A stretch of DNA of 7,462 nucleotides from Flavihumibacter sp. (GTDB lineage Bacteria; Bacteroidota; Bacteroidia; Chitinophagales; Chitinophagaceae), in NCBI GenBank assembly GCA_025455285.1, contig JALOMU010000187.1:1-7462 (forward strand), written 5' to 3'. Made by a program: the position numbers and the translations under genes. The notes beneath the pieces were generated by a model that worked only from the letters and a program-made list of their open reading frames with translations, was not told where the DNA came from and ran no database searches. Each line of letters starts with the position of its first letter. Positions within the stretch are counted from its first letter, which is position 1. This document shows positions 1 through 7,462 of this stretch, piece by piece.

Positions 1-1637
1 TCAAATTGTTTGCTTTCCGATTTGTTTCCACCCATGAATCGTTTCGAGCTGAAATCCTTTACCAGCGTGCGTTTCACTATCACATTCGCATCCCGGCCGA
101 GTGACAGATAAAGAGTATCTTCCGCCAGTGCGGGGTCTATAAAACTCTTGCCCAGGAAGGTGCCTTCAAAAAACAGGTTGGCTTCACCGGCCATCAACTC
201 CAGCTCCTGCCAGTTCGTGAGTCGGGCGGTCAGATAGGCCGCCTCCTCCAGTTTAGGTGCGGAATAATATTCATACACTGCCGGCAGCGAAGATTTCTTC
301 ACATCAATGGTATTTACTTTACCATCATTGGGGATGGTATAAATTTCTTTGATTTCGTATTTGGTGGTGGTGGGTTGGTAGATGGTGGTTATTTCAAGGG
401 GCTTGGGGGAAATTTCCCGTTTACTCCGTTGAACACCTGCAACTTGTCCTTCCAGGGCATCGCTTGTGACACCATATCCCGTCACGACCACTTCCTGCAA
501 TGCATTCTCCTGAAAGGCCAATGGAATACTTAGGAACCCACCTGTGAAAATCATCTCCCTTGCCTGGTATCCGACGCTGCTAACCACCAGGGTAGCTCCT
601 CTCGAAACAGCACTCAACGAAAAATAACCGTTTGCATCTGCTGTCGTTCCCGTTGAACTTCCTTTTACCAGTATAGTTGCTCCTGTTACAGGCACCCCGC
701 GTTCATCCACTACCCTGCCCTGCACAGTTGTTCCATTTAGAACGTTCCTGAACTGGCCGGAACTCATACCCGGGGTCATATACCTCAAATACCAGGGCTC
801 CAGCTGCGGCTTCTCATTATTTTGAGACGGATTTCCACTTGACAAAGCCAGCTTAATGTCTTTCCACACTTCTCCGCTCGACTGATACACATTCGCCACA
901 AACTGAATGTCCAGCGGAGAGCTGATATCCTTTACCGCTATCGAATAAGAAGGATGCCATCCTGCTTTGTTTACCAGGTAAGTCGCAGATAAAGGAACAG
1001 TCCCGGCACGGCGAGATTCCACTACTGCATAAATTTCATTAACTGCCAGGTTTCGTACACTGTTCATCTCATTGGCCTGATTCCGCAAAGACTGTTTGTC
1101 CTTTTCCAGTTTCACCTGGCTCTTTTCAATTTCCAGCTGCTTATTATACAGCTCTTCCAACCGCTCCCGCTGGAAATCCAGCGCTGCTTTCAGATCAGCC
1201 GGCTTAACAGCCACTGTTCCAGATTTCAATTCCTGGTTTCTCACGAGCATGGCTTCTTCCTGCTTCAAAACTTCCAGGGTTTTGCGCTGGCGCGCTTGCT
1301 TTTCTTCTATGCCATCAATCTGATCCTGCAATTGCTTTACTTCCTCACGTATCTTTTCCTCCTGCAAAAAATTCTTTCGAACACCCACGGAAAGAATGGT
1401 AAGATCTCCTTCCAGTTTTACCTGAACACTGGGCGATTCAATATCCGTAGAGATTCCCTGTAATACCAGTTCTGACTTACCAGTTGGCACTGCAACTGTT
1501 CCGGCTCTCTTTACCTCCGCTCCTTTCAGAAAGACGGTTACCGATTCAATTTTAGTTTCCGCATTAACCCGTTTCGGTTGTGTATAACTGTTGAAGCCCG
1601 AAAGAATAAGGAAAGGCAAAAACAGGTGTTTCTTCAT
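1..1637 (-). CDS. MuiA-like DUF4140/DUF4139 protein with inserted carboxypeptidase-regulatory-like domain (C-terminus cut by window edge)
   Basis: The first 545 codons are present and the frame is still open at base 1, so the C-terminus is missing. The start at 1637 gives MKKHLFLPFLILSG, a plausible Sec signal peptide of about 19 residues, so the protein is probably periplasmic or surface-exposed. An N-terminal DUF4140-like beta region (about residues 25-90) is followed by a charged coiled coil (about 90-190, rich in E, K, Q and R). DUF4139 begins near residue 213 with the family-typical sequence YLVNKAGWHPSY, then GEVWKDIKLALS and LEPWYLRY. A carboxypeptidase-D-regulatory-like beta domain interrupts it at about 305-370 (VQGRVVDERGVPVTGATI), followed by LQEVVVTGYG at 380-389. 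DUF4139 resumes near 426 (YTIP, LTNWQELELMAGEANLFF). The family is called 'mucoidy inhibitor MuiA-like', but its biochemical role is not established. Family assignment is firm; function is open. Confidence 0.9.
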   Translation of the reverse strand, partial: MKKHLFLPFLILSGFNSYTQPKRVNAETKIESVTVFLKGAEVKRAGTVAVPTGKSELVLQGISTDIESPSVQVKLEGDLTILSVGVRKNFLQEEKIREEVKQLQDQIDGIEEKQARQRKTLEVLKQEEAMLVRNQELKSGTVAVKPADLKAALDFQRERLEELYNKQLEIEKSQVKLEKDKQSLRNQANEMNSVRNLAVNEIYAVVESRRAGTVPLSATYLVNKAGWHPSYSIAVKDISSPLDIQFVANVYQSSGEVWKDIKLALSSGNPSQNNEKPQLEPWYLRYMTPGMSSGQFRNVLNGTTVQGRVVDERGVPVTGATILVKGSSTGTTADANGYFSLSAVSRGATLVVSSVGYQAREMIFTGGFLSIPLAFQENALQEVVVTGYGVTSDALEGQVAGVQRSKREISPKPLEITTIYQPTTTKYEIKEIYTIPNDGKVNTIDVKKSSLPAVYEYYSAPKLEEAAYLTARLTNWQELELMAGEANLFFEGTFLGKSFIDPALAEDTLYLSLGRDANVIVKRTLVKDFSSKRFMGGNKSESKQF

Positions 1638-1651
1638 ATGGCCTTTTCTTA

Positions 1652-1683
1652 CAAGAGTATAAAATTGAAAATATAGCTGCAAC
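1652..1683 (-). promoter_or_regulatory. candidate Bacteroidota-type promoter for the DUF4139 gene
   Basis: Read on the minus strand, GTTG (1683-1680) and TACTCTTG (1659-1652) are separated by 20 bases. The Bacteroidota primary-sigma consensus is TTTG, 19-21 bases, TAnnTTTG, so each element has one mismatch and the spacing is right. It would start transcription about 10 bases before the ATG at 1637, giving a very short leader. It lies just past the atpC terminator, which fits a separate transcription unit. This is a pattern match only. Confidence 0.35.
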
Positions 1684-1692
1684 CAGTAACCG

Positions 1693-1725
1693 AAAAAAAA
1701 TCCCGCAGCTGTTAACTGCGGGATT
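1693..1725 (-). terminator. intrinsic terminator of the atpD-atpC operon
   Basis: On the minus strand a perfect 10-bp stem (AATCCCGCAG pairing with CTGCGGGATT, at 1725-1716 and 1708-1699) closes a 7-base loop and runs into a T tract (complement of the eight As at 1693-1700). The GC-rich stem plus U tract is a classic Rho-independent terminator. It begins 24 bases after the atpC stop. The plus-strand side has no T run, so it acts in one direction and insulates the DUF4139 gene downstream. Confidence 0.9.
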
Positions 1726-1749
1726 AGTTATTCCAAAAGACACTTGGTG

Positions 1750-2013
1750 TTAATCATTCATAGGTATGGCCCCTTCCACTAAAACGGTCACCTTGTTCTG
1801 AAAAACTTCCACAAAGCCACCCTGGATGGAATACTGCTCGGTATCAGCTTGCTGTTTGTCTTTCAACACTTTCAGCTTACCTGCCTTGAGCGCACTTACC
1901 ATTGGTGCGTGTTTTTCGAGAACCTCAAACAGTCCGTCCACACCAGGTAACTGTACTCCGTACACATCACCTGAATAGAGCTTGCGTTCTGGGGTCAATA
2001 TTTCTAAGTTCAT
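1750..2013 (-). CDS. atpC: F1Fo ATP synthase epsilon subunit, short form (AtpC)
   Basis: This is the epsilon subunit of the F1 central stalk, which with gamma couples rotation to catalysis. The 87-residue product opens with MNLEILTPERKLYSGDV and contains LPGVDGLFEVLEKHAPMVSALKAGKLKV, which fits the N-terminal beta-sandwich (ATP-synt_DE_N; compare the G.xGxxxxLxxHxPxxxxLxxG pattern of epsilon subunits). It then goes through GGFVEVFQNKVTVLVEGA and stops. Epsilon subunits are usually about 130-140 residues with a C-terminal two-helix domain that can inhibit ATP hydrolysis; that domain is absent here. Short epsilons are known in Chlorobi and Bacteroidota, so this is probably the natural form. The gene follows atpD by 34 bases with no strong Shine-Dalgarno and ends shortly before a terminator. 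Confidence 0.95.
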   Translation of the reverse strand: MNLEILTPERKLYSGDVYGVQLPGVDGLFEVLEKHAPMVSALKAGKLKVLKDKQQADTEQYSIQGGFVEVFQNKVTVLVEGAIPMND

Positions 2014-2047
2014 ACGTTCGTTTCAATGATTCGGAACAATTCCTGTC

Positions 2048-3619
<1,572 letters not shown>

Positions 3620-3623
3620 TTCC

Positions 3624-3631
3624 TACCTTTA
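3624..3631 (+). promoter_or_regulatory. candidate -7 element for the L,D-transpeptidase gene
   Basis: TACCTTTA matches the Bacteroidota -7 consensus TAnnTTTG except at the last base. It would start transcription around 3638, about 20 bases before the ATG at 3658. No good TTTG is found 19-21 bases upstream; that position falls within the inverted repeat. Confidence 0.4.
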
Positions 3632-3657
3632 CCCCCAACCATTGACTTATTCCCTTT

Positions 3658-5283
3658 ATGAATCGGCGCCAAAGATACCTTTCCAGCTCATGCTGGCTGT
3701 CCTTTTTTTTGATAACAATCTCTTTTTTAAGCCTGCTTTCGGCCTGCCAGGAGCCTTCGGCCAATGGCCAGTCCCCTGCTATCCGCGATACAGCCATCAC
3801 CGGCCAGAACGCCTTCTCCACCCTGTTTTTCGATAGCGCATCACTGGAAAAGTTCCTGGACGAACGCTCCATGCCAGATACTGCCCGGCAACTTGTCCGT
3901 AATTTTTACAACCAACGTAATTATCAGTTCGCCTGGTTTGACAGTACAGGTGTGGCTGAACAGGCACTCCATTTCTGGAACCTGCAGGCAAATTATTTGG
4001 AATATAGCCGGGATAGCTCCATTTATAATCCCTACCTGCAAGCCTGGGCTGATTCGGTTCAGGCCAATGGTATGAGAACCGTGCCCGACTCAGCCCGTCA
4101 GCGGGTTGAATGGCAACTCACATTGCAGTTTTTTCGATATGCTGCCAAGGCTTATATGGGCGACCGCCAGCTAAATGCCCGTGATCTGAACTGGTATATT
4201 CCGCGCAAGCGGGTGGATATACTCTCTATGCTCGATACCCTGGTGAAGGAAAAAGGAAAGGATATCAACCGCTATGAACCAGTAAACCGTCAATATGCAT
4301 TGCTGCGCGATCAACTTAAAAAATATTATGAAATCCAGCGGCTTAGTTCCTGGACCCCACTCGATATAACAGCCAAAAAACTGATTAGGGGAGACACCGG
4401 AAAAGCCATCATCCAGTTGAAAAACAAACTCTTTTTATTGGGCGATTTACCGGTTGCCGATTCCGGAAATGTTTTCGACGAAAGCCTGGAGCTGGCTATA
4501 AAAAAGTTTCAGTTGCGATATGGCCTTAAAGAAGATGGCGTTATTGGCGGCAGCACGCTGCGCGAACTGAGCCAACCCCTTGATTACCGCATCCGGCAAA
4601 TCCTTGTTAATATGGAAAGGATCCGTTGGGTTCCCCGTGAACCAGCGTCGGATTATATCCTGGTAAATATTCCCGAATTCAAGCTCCATGTATATGAAAA
4701 CGGGCAGTATGCACATAACATGAATGTTGTTGTCGGCACTGCCACCAATAACACGGTTATCTTTACCGGTAATCTGAAATACGTGGTATTCAGTCCCTAT
4801 TGGAATGTGCCGCCAGGCATTCTGAAAAAAGAAGTGCTTCCTGCTATTGCCAGAGACCCCTCCTACCTCAGGCGGAACAATATGGAACAATATGGAAACG
4901 GGCAGGTTCGCCAAAAACCCGGTCCTCAGAATTCACTCGGACTTGTAAAGTTCCTCTTCCCTAACAATTTCAGTATTTACCTGCATGATACTCCAAGCAA
5001 AAACCTATTCAAGCAGGATAAACGCGCATTCAGTCATGGCTGTATCCGGATTGCAGAACCCGTATGGATGGCAACCTGGCTATTACGGTCAGATAGTAGC
5101 TGGACAGATGCTGCAATTGACAAAGCGATGAATGCCGGGAAGGAAAGATTTGTAACCTTAAAAAAAGAAGTACCCGTTTTTATCGGATACTTCACCGCAT
5201 GGGTTGACCGGGAAGGCCGGCTTAACTTCCGCGACGATATATACGGCCACGATAAAAAAATGATGGGAAAGATGTTTAACTAG
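3658..5283 (+). CDS. lipoprotein L,D-transpeptidase, YcbB/LdtD type
   Basis: The 541-residue product is predicted to crosslink peptidoglycan (3-3 bonds) or attach proteins to it, using a catalytic cysteine in the periplasm. The start at 3658 gives a basic n-region, a hydrophobic stretch and the lipobox LSAC with Cys30, indicating a lipid-anchored protein. Residues about 60-230 resemble the transpeptidase scaffold domain (RNFYNQRNYQFAWFDSTG near its start). Residues about 245-305 form a PG_binding_1-like domain (GDTGKAIIQLKNKLFLLG, then AIKKFQLRYGLKEDGVIG). The YkuD catalytic domain spans about 332-485, from DYILVNIPEFKLHVYENG to the active-site motif FSHGCIRI with Cys462, His460 and upstream His443 in YLHD. 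Domain order and length match the long YcbB-like class. The gene diverges from atpD and overlaps the end of the opposing 130-residue gene by 8 bp. Family call is strong; substrate preference cannot be read from sequence. Confidence 0.93.
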   Translation: MNRRQRYLSSSCWLSFFLITISFLSLLSACQEPSANGQSPAIRDTAITGQNAFSTLFFDSASLEKFLDERSMPDTARQLVRNFYNQRNYQFAWFDSTGVAEQALHFWNLQANYLEYSRDSSIYNPYLQAWADSVQANGMRTVPDSARQRVEWQLTLQFFRYAAKAYMGDRQLNARDLNWYIPRKRVDILSMLDTLVKEKGKDINRYEPVNRQYALLRDQLKKYYEIQRLSSWTPLDITAKKLIRGDTGKAIIQLKNKLFLLGDLPVADSGNVFDESLELAIKKFQLRYGLKEDGVIGGSTLRELSQPLDYRIRQILVNMERIRWVPREPASDYILVNIPEFKLHVYENGQYAHNMNVVVGTATNNTVIFTGNLKYVVFSPYWNVPPGILKKEVLPAIARDPSYLRRNNMEQYGNGQVRQKPGPQNSLGLVKFLFPNNFSIYLHDTPSKNLFKQDKRAFSHGCIRIAEPVWMATWLLRSDSSWTDAAIDKAMNAGKERFVTLKKEVPVFIGYFTAWVDREGRLNFRDDIYGHDKKMMGKMFN

Positions 5284-5668
5284 TACGTTTCTTTCTGGTA
5301 AGCAGTTTTAGCAATACTGGTGCCAGGGCAACCAAACCGGATTTGGCCAGTCCAATCCCTGCCTTACCCGCAATTGCCGCCGTCGCTTTTTTAGTCAGAA
5401 AAGAGCCCAGTAGGGCAGTTCCGGCTGTAACTGCTACACCGGTGAGCGCTCCCTGCCAACCAATCCCTCCTCCTGGCTTGCTGGAAAAAAGCCGACTCGT
5501 GCCTGCCTTAACAGCTTCAGAAGGAAGGGCTTTTACCTGCTCCCGTAAAATACGTTCCTGGTGCCGGACCGTTGCCCGCAATTCACGGGTATGCGCAGTC
5601 AGTTCGGCAAGATTGCTGATATGAGAATAATCTTTATGATGTGCCCGATTCTCTTTCATCGTCGTCAT
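5276..5668 (-). CDS. unassigned small membrane-associated protein, third gene of YtxH/YqjE cluster
   Basis: I do not recognise a named family. The 130-residue product has a polar, likely helical or coiled N-terminal half (about 18-48, including HTRELRATVRHQERILREQV), a glycine-rich turn (PGGGIGW, 65-71), two hydrophobic stretches (about 72-91 and 99-123) rich in Gly and Ala, and a basic tail (TRKKRTS). It may sit in or along the inner membrane. It is the promoter-distal gene of the cluster and starts inside the holin-family gene (35-bp overlap), which suggests translational coupling. A second in-frame ATG at 5659 is also possible. By position and size it parallels enterobacterial yqjK, but I see no clear residue similarity. 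Its stop overlaps the transpeptidase stop tail-to-tail. The reading frame is probably real; function unknown. Confidence 0.75.
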   Translation of the reverse strand: MTTMKENRAHHKDYSHISNLAELTAHTRELRATVRHQERILREQVKALPSEAVKAGTSRLFSSKPGGGIGWQGALTGVAVTAGTALLGSFLTKKATAAIAGKAGIGLAKSGLVALAPVLLKLLTRKKRTS

Positions 5669-6020
5669 TTTTTTTCTCTAAAAAAAGTCGGATAAGCATA
5701 TTGATCAGAAAAGGACCAATATAGTTTTTACGAAAAACAAGCACAAGCACCAGCAGTAGAATATAAATCCCCGTAACAATACTGAAGCCGTAAAATAAAC
5801 TACCGGTAAGCTCTGCAAAATAATACCCTGCCATCAGACTGATGAATAATAGCACAAAAAAAGCAAGACCAGCAACTACAAGCATTATCAATGCCAGGGA
5901 GGTTAAACGGGCCGCTTTTTCCGTAGCCTCCAGTTTAACCAGCCAGATTCGGTTATTGATATAGTCCTGGAACTGGTTTTCCAACTTTTCGAAATACCCG
6001 GGTTCCTGTGCTTCGCTCAT
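5634..6020 (-). CDS. YqjE/'phage holin family' (Phage_holin_3_6-like) inner-membrane protein
   Basis: This 128-residue protein has an amphipathic N-terminus (YFEKLENQFQDYINNRIWLVKLEATEKAARL), two hydrophobic helices (about 40-66 and 76-97) separated by a short loop (FAELTGSLF), and a charged, Asp/Glu-rich end (KKNDDDERESGTS). This is the usual build of the YqjE/DUF1469 family, annotated as 'phage holin' in many genomes although chromosomal members are not phage lysis genes. It starts 10 bases after the YtxH-type gene and overlaps the next gene by 35 bp, so the three are very likely one operon. No phage genes are nearby. Known members are poorly characterised inner-membrane proteins; a specific role cannot be assigned. 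Confidence 0.85.
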   Translation of the reverse strand: MSEAQEPGYFEKLENQFQDYINNRIWLVKLEATEKAARLTSLALIMLVVAGLAFFVLLFISLMAGYYFAELTGSLFYGFSIVTGIYILLLVLVLVFRKNYIGPFLINMLIRLFLEKKNDDDERESGTS

Positions 6021-6030
6021 AATAAATCAT

Positions 6031-6279
6031 TCAGGAGGTGAAGGAATCAGTTCGCGATTGTAAATCGCTCGCCCATTGTTTACCTTTTTCCAGCGCTTCA
6101 TTCAATTCCGCTTCTATCTTTCCGGCTGCGGCTTTTACTTCCTCACCGGCTTCCGCCGCTGCTGTTTTGATTTCTTCTACAATTTCTTTTCCCTTATCAC
6201 TTGTCAGCAGGTAAGCCAGGGCAGCACCGGCAGCGGCCCCAAGTAATAATCCTGCGATAAATTTTGACTGGTCACTCAT
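6031..6279 (-). CDS. YtxH domain-containing small membrane protein
   Basis: The 82-residue product begins MSDQSKFIAGLLLGAAAG and continues to ALAYLLTSDKGKE, the hallmark of YtxH-type proteins: one Gly/Ala-rich membrane helix (about 6-25) followed by TSDKGKE. The rest is a charged, Ala/Glu/Lys-rich amphipathic helix (about 30-75). The frame is open upstream to an ATG at 6366, but the extra 29 residues are Cys/Phe-rich, unlike the family, and would extend into the divergent gene; ATG 6279 is therefore preferred. Related proteins (YtxH, and the similarly built DUF883 proteins YqjD/ElaB) are linked to general stress or stationary phase in other bacteria. It is the first gene of a three-gene cluster. 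Confidence 0.88.
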   Translation of the reverse strand: MSDQSKFIAGLLLGAAAGAALAYLLTSDKGKEIVEEIKTAAAEAGEEVKAAAGKIEAELNEALEKGKQWASDLQSRTDSFTS

Positions 6280-6345
6280 GGCATACTGTTTTATAGAACT
6301 AACTTGTTTAAAATTACAACTTCCAAACGGACAAACACACCCAAC
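6280..6345. promoter_or_regulatory. divergent intergenic region between the YtxH cluster and the AI-2E-family gene
   Basis: This AT-rich 66-bp gap must hold the starts of both divergent transcripts unless promoters lie inside the genes. On the minus strand TAATTTTA (complement of 6307-6314) is a loose match to TAnnTTTG, but no convincing -33/-7 pair at proper spacing is found on either strand. The promoter call is from position only. Confidence 0.3.
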
Positions 6346-7428
6346 ATGGAAATAAGGCAGGACCACAAAATCAACCGGTATTTTTTTCTGGCCATCATTA
6401 TTGTATTTGGCCTGATGCTCCTGTATAGCCTGATCCAGTTTTTTACAGCATTCCTTGGAGCAGTCATGTTTTATGTTTTGAGCAAGCCAATAGTTGAATA
6501 CCTGACCAAGAAAAAAGGGTGGGGAAAATCCATCACTGCCGTATTCATTATCCTGATGACCCTGATCATCATCATGGGCCCTATGACTCTCTTTATCACG
6601 ATGGTATATAAAAAAATAGGAGGCTTTTTAGAAAATCCGGACCTTATTTTTCAAACCCTAAAAAAATTTGATACGCAGGTTTCCAAACAATTCGGAGTTC
6701 AGTTGCTATCGCCTTCCAATATGGAGAAAATCCAGACCAATGCCACCAATCTCATGACGGCAGTGCTGAACAACAGTCTGAATTTTTTCAGCACTATTAC
6801 CATGATGTACTTTTTCCTGTACTTCATGATCATGAATGTAAACCGGATGGAAGCGGCCATTATTTTTTACCTGCCTTTTCCCCGTCAGAAAATTGAAATC
6901 TTCGGACGTGAACTGGTGGCACAAACCTTCAGCAATTCCGTAGGTATACCGATGATCGCCATTGCACAGGGCTTAACCGGCTACGCAGCCTATAAAGTCA
7001 TTCATCTGCCAGAGGCTGGTTTTTGGGCCATTATCACCGGTTTTGCCTCCATTATTCCTATTGTAGGCTGCGCCATCGTCTGGATCCCAGCGGCTATCTA
7101 CCTGATGGCCACCGGTCATATCGGACAAGGGTTTTTCCTGATCGGCTGGGGAGCCATTATCATGGGCAGCGTGGATAATGTGGTACGTTTCCTGCTCGCC
7201 AAACGTATGGCAGATACTCATCCTATCGTAACGGTATTAGGGGTAATAATGGGATTAAAATTCTTTCAGTTACCCGGACTTATTTTTGGTCCGCTCCTGA
7301 TTTCCTATTTCCTCATTTTGTTAAAAATTTATTATTGGGAGTATCAGCAAACCACACCAGTGGTAAAAAGAAAGAAAAATAGGCCTGTTCGTTTTAACTT
7401 GCCATTTTTAGGCAAGGATCATAAATGA
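6346..7428 (+). CDS. AI-2E transporter (PerM/YdiK) family membrane protein
   Basis: The 360-residue polytopic protein is of normal length for the UPF0118/AI-2E family. Hydrophobic helices appear near 12-30, 31-48, 60-85, 145-168, 200-222, 228-255, 256-282 and 298-328, with the usual soluble segment between helices three and four. Family-typical sequences are present: PIVGCAIVWIPAAIYLMATG, then DNVVRFLLAKR (about 277), HPIVTVLGVIMGL, and FQLPGLIFGPLL near the end. The tail is basic (KRKKNRPVRF). ATG 6346 is preferred over the upstream in-frame TTG at 6304, because the added 14 residues are not hydrophobic or family-like and an ATG directly precedes the start of the membrane protein. No Shine-Dalgarno is visible. 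Some members export autoinducer-2 and others act as ion/proton antiporters, so the substrate is open. The gene diverges from the YtxH cluster and its stop overlaps the next start. Confidence 0.92.
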   Translation: MEIRQDHKINRYFFLAIIIVFGLMLLYSLIQFFTAFLGAVMFYVLSKPIVEYLTKKKGWGKSITAVFIILMTLIIIMGPMTLFITMVYKKIGGFLENPDLIFQTLKKFDTQVSKQFGVQLLSPSNMEKIQTNATNLMTAVLNNSLNFFSTITMMYFFLYFMIMNVNRMEAAIIFYLPFPRQKIEIFGRELVAQTFSNSVGIPMIAIAQGLTGYAAYKVIHLPEAGFWAIITGFASIIPIVGCAIVWIPAAIYLMATGHIGQGFFLIGWGAIIMGSVDNVVRFLLAKRMADTHPIVTVLGVIMGLKFFQLPGLIFGPLLISYFLILLKIYYWEYQQTTPVVKRKKNRPVRFNLPFLGKDHK

Positions 7429-7462
7429 ATAGCATGAAAATAGTACCGGTAGACGATCCAGC
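7425..7462 (+). CDS. start of a downstream gene, cut by the window edge
   Basis: An ATG at 7425 overlaps the stop of the AI-2E-family gene as ATGA, and its frame stays open to the end (MNSMKIVPVDDPA...). A second in-frame ATG lies at 7434. The overlap is typical of translationally coupled genes in an operon. Twelve codons are too few to identify the product. Confidence 0.5.
   Translation, partial: MNSMKIVPVDDP

Noticed and set aside
4447..4914. 155-residue minus-strand open frame inside the transpeptidase gene
   Set aside because: It is antisense to the peptidoglycan-binding and YkuD domains, has no recognisable domain and no upstream signals.
5634..6020. Phage lysis gene or prophage remnant
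   Set aside because: The 'phage holin' family name is historical. The neighbours are chromosomal envelope genes and no other phage gene or attachment site is visible.
6033..6040. Strong Shine-Dalgarno-like AGGAGGTG
   Set aside because: It is on the plus strand with no start codon or gene at suitable distance. On the minus strand it is simply the last codons of the YtxH-type gene (FTS stop).
6304..6345. TTG start giving a 374-residue AI-2E-family protein
   Set aside because: A rare start codon and 14 polar residues unlike the family; ATG 6346 is a better start.
6280..6366. Longer N-terminus for the YtxH-type protein (ATG 6366)
   Set aside because: The extra residues are Cys/Phe-rich, not family-like, and would overlap the start of the divergent AI-2E-family gene.

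Overview
The window looks like a chromosomal segment of a Bacteroidota bacterium, probably near Chitinophagaceae; that placement comes from gene content and signals, not a database search. The evidence is an atpD-atpC pair standing apart from the other ATP synthase genes, a very short epsilon subunit, -7 promoter elements of the Bacteroidota type (TAnnTTTG), little Shine-Dalgarno sequence before most starts, and a SusC/TonB-type 'EVVVTGYG' sequence inside a DUF4139 protein. No tRNA, rRNA, CRISPR array, insertion sequence or prophage is visible. Genes cover nearly everything, and no gene-free stretch exceeds about 135 bases.

Left part (1-3525), all on the minus strand. A MuiA-like DUF4139 protein runs off the left edge with its C-terminus missing. 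Upstream of it is the ATP synthase pair atpD (beta) and atpC (epsilon), closed by a clear intrinsic terminator at 1693-1725. atpD is not intact: about 22 nt are missing at 2773/2774, removing a conserved seven-residue stretch and shifting the frame. Both halves are otherwise well conserved, so this is either a very recent mutation or a sequence/assembly error.

Middle (3526-5283). A 132-bp divergent intergenic region holds a -7-like element for each direction and, between them, a 29-bp imperfect inverted repeat. To the right is a complete 541-residue lipoprotein L,D-transpeptidase of the YcbB/LdtD type (scaffold, peptidoglycan-binding domain, YkuD catalytic domain with SHGCIRI).

Right part (5276-7462). 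Three small minus-strand genes form a tight cluster: a YtxH-type protein, a YqjE/'phage holin' family two-helix membrane protein, and an unassigned 130-residue membrane-associated protein whose start lies inside the holin-family gene. The arrangement resembles enterobacterial yqjD-yqjE-yqjK. The third gene overlaps the transpeptidase gene tail-to-tail by 8 bp. Divergent from the cluster is an AI-2E/PerM-family membrane protein, whose stop codon overlaps the start of a further gene cut by the right edge.

Apart from ATP synthase, most of the window concerns the cell envelope. The observations most worth checking are the atpD lesion, the dyad between the divergent promoters, the SusC-like insert in the DUF4139 protein, and the unnamed third gene of the YtxH/YqjE cluster.
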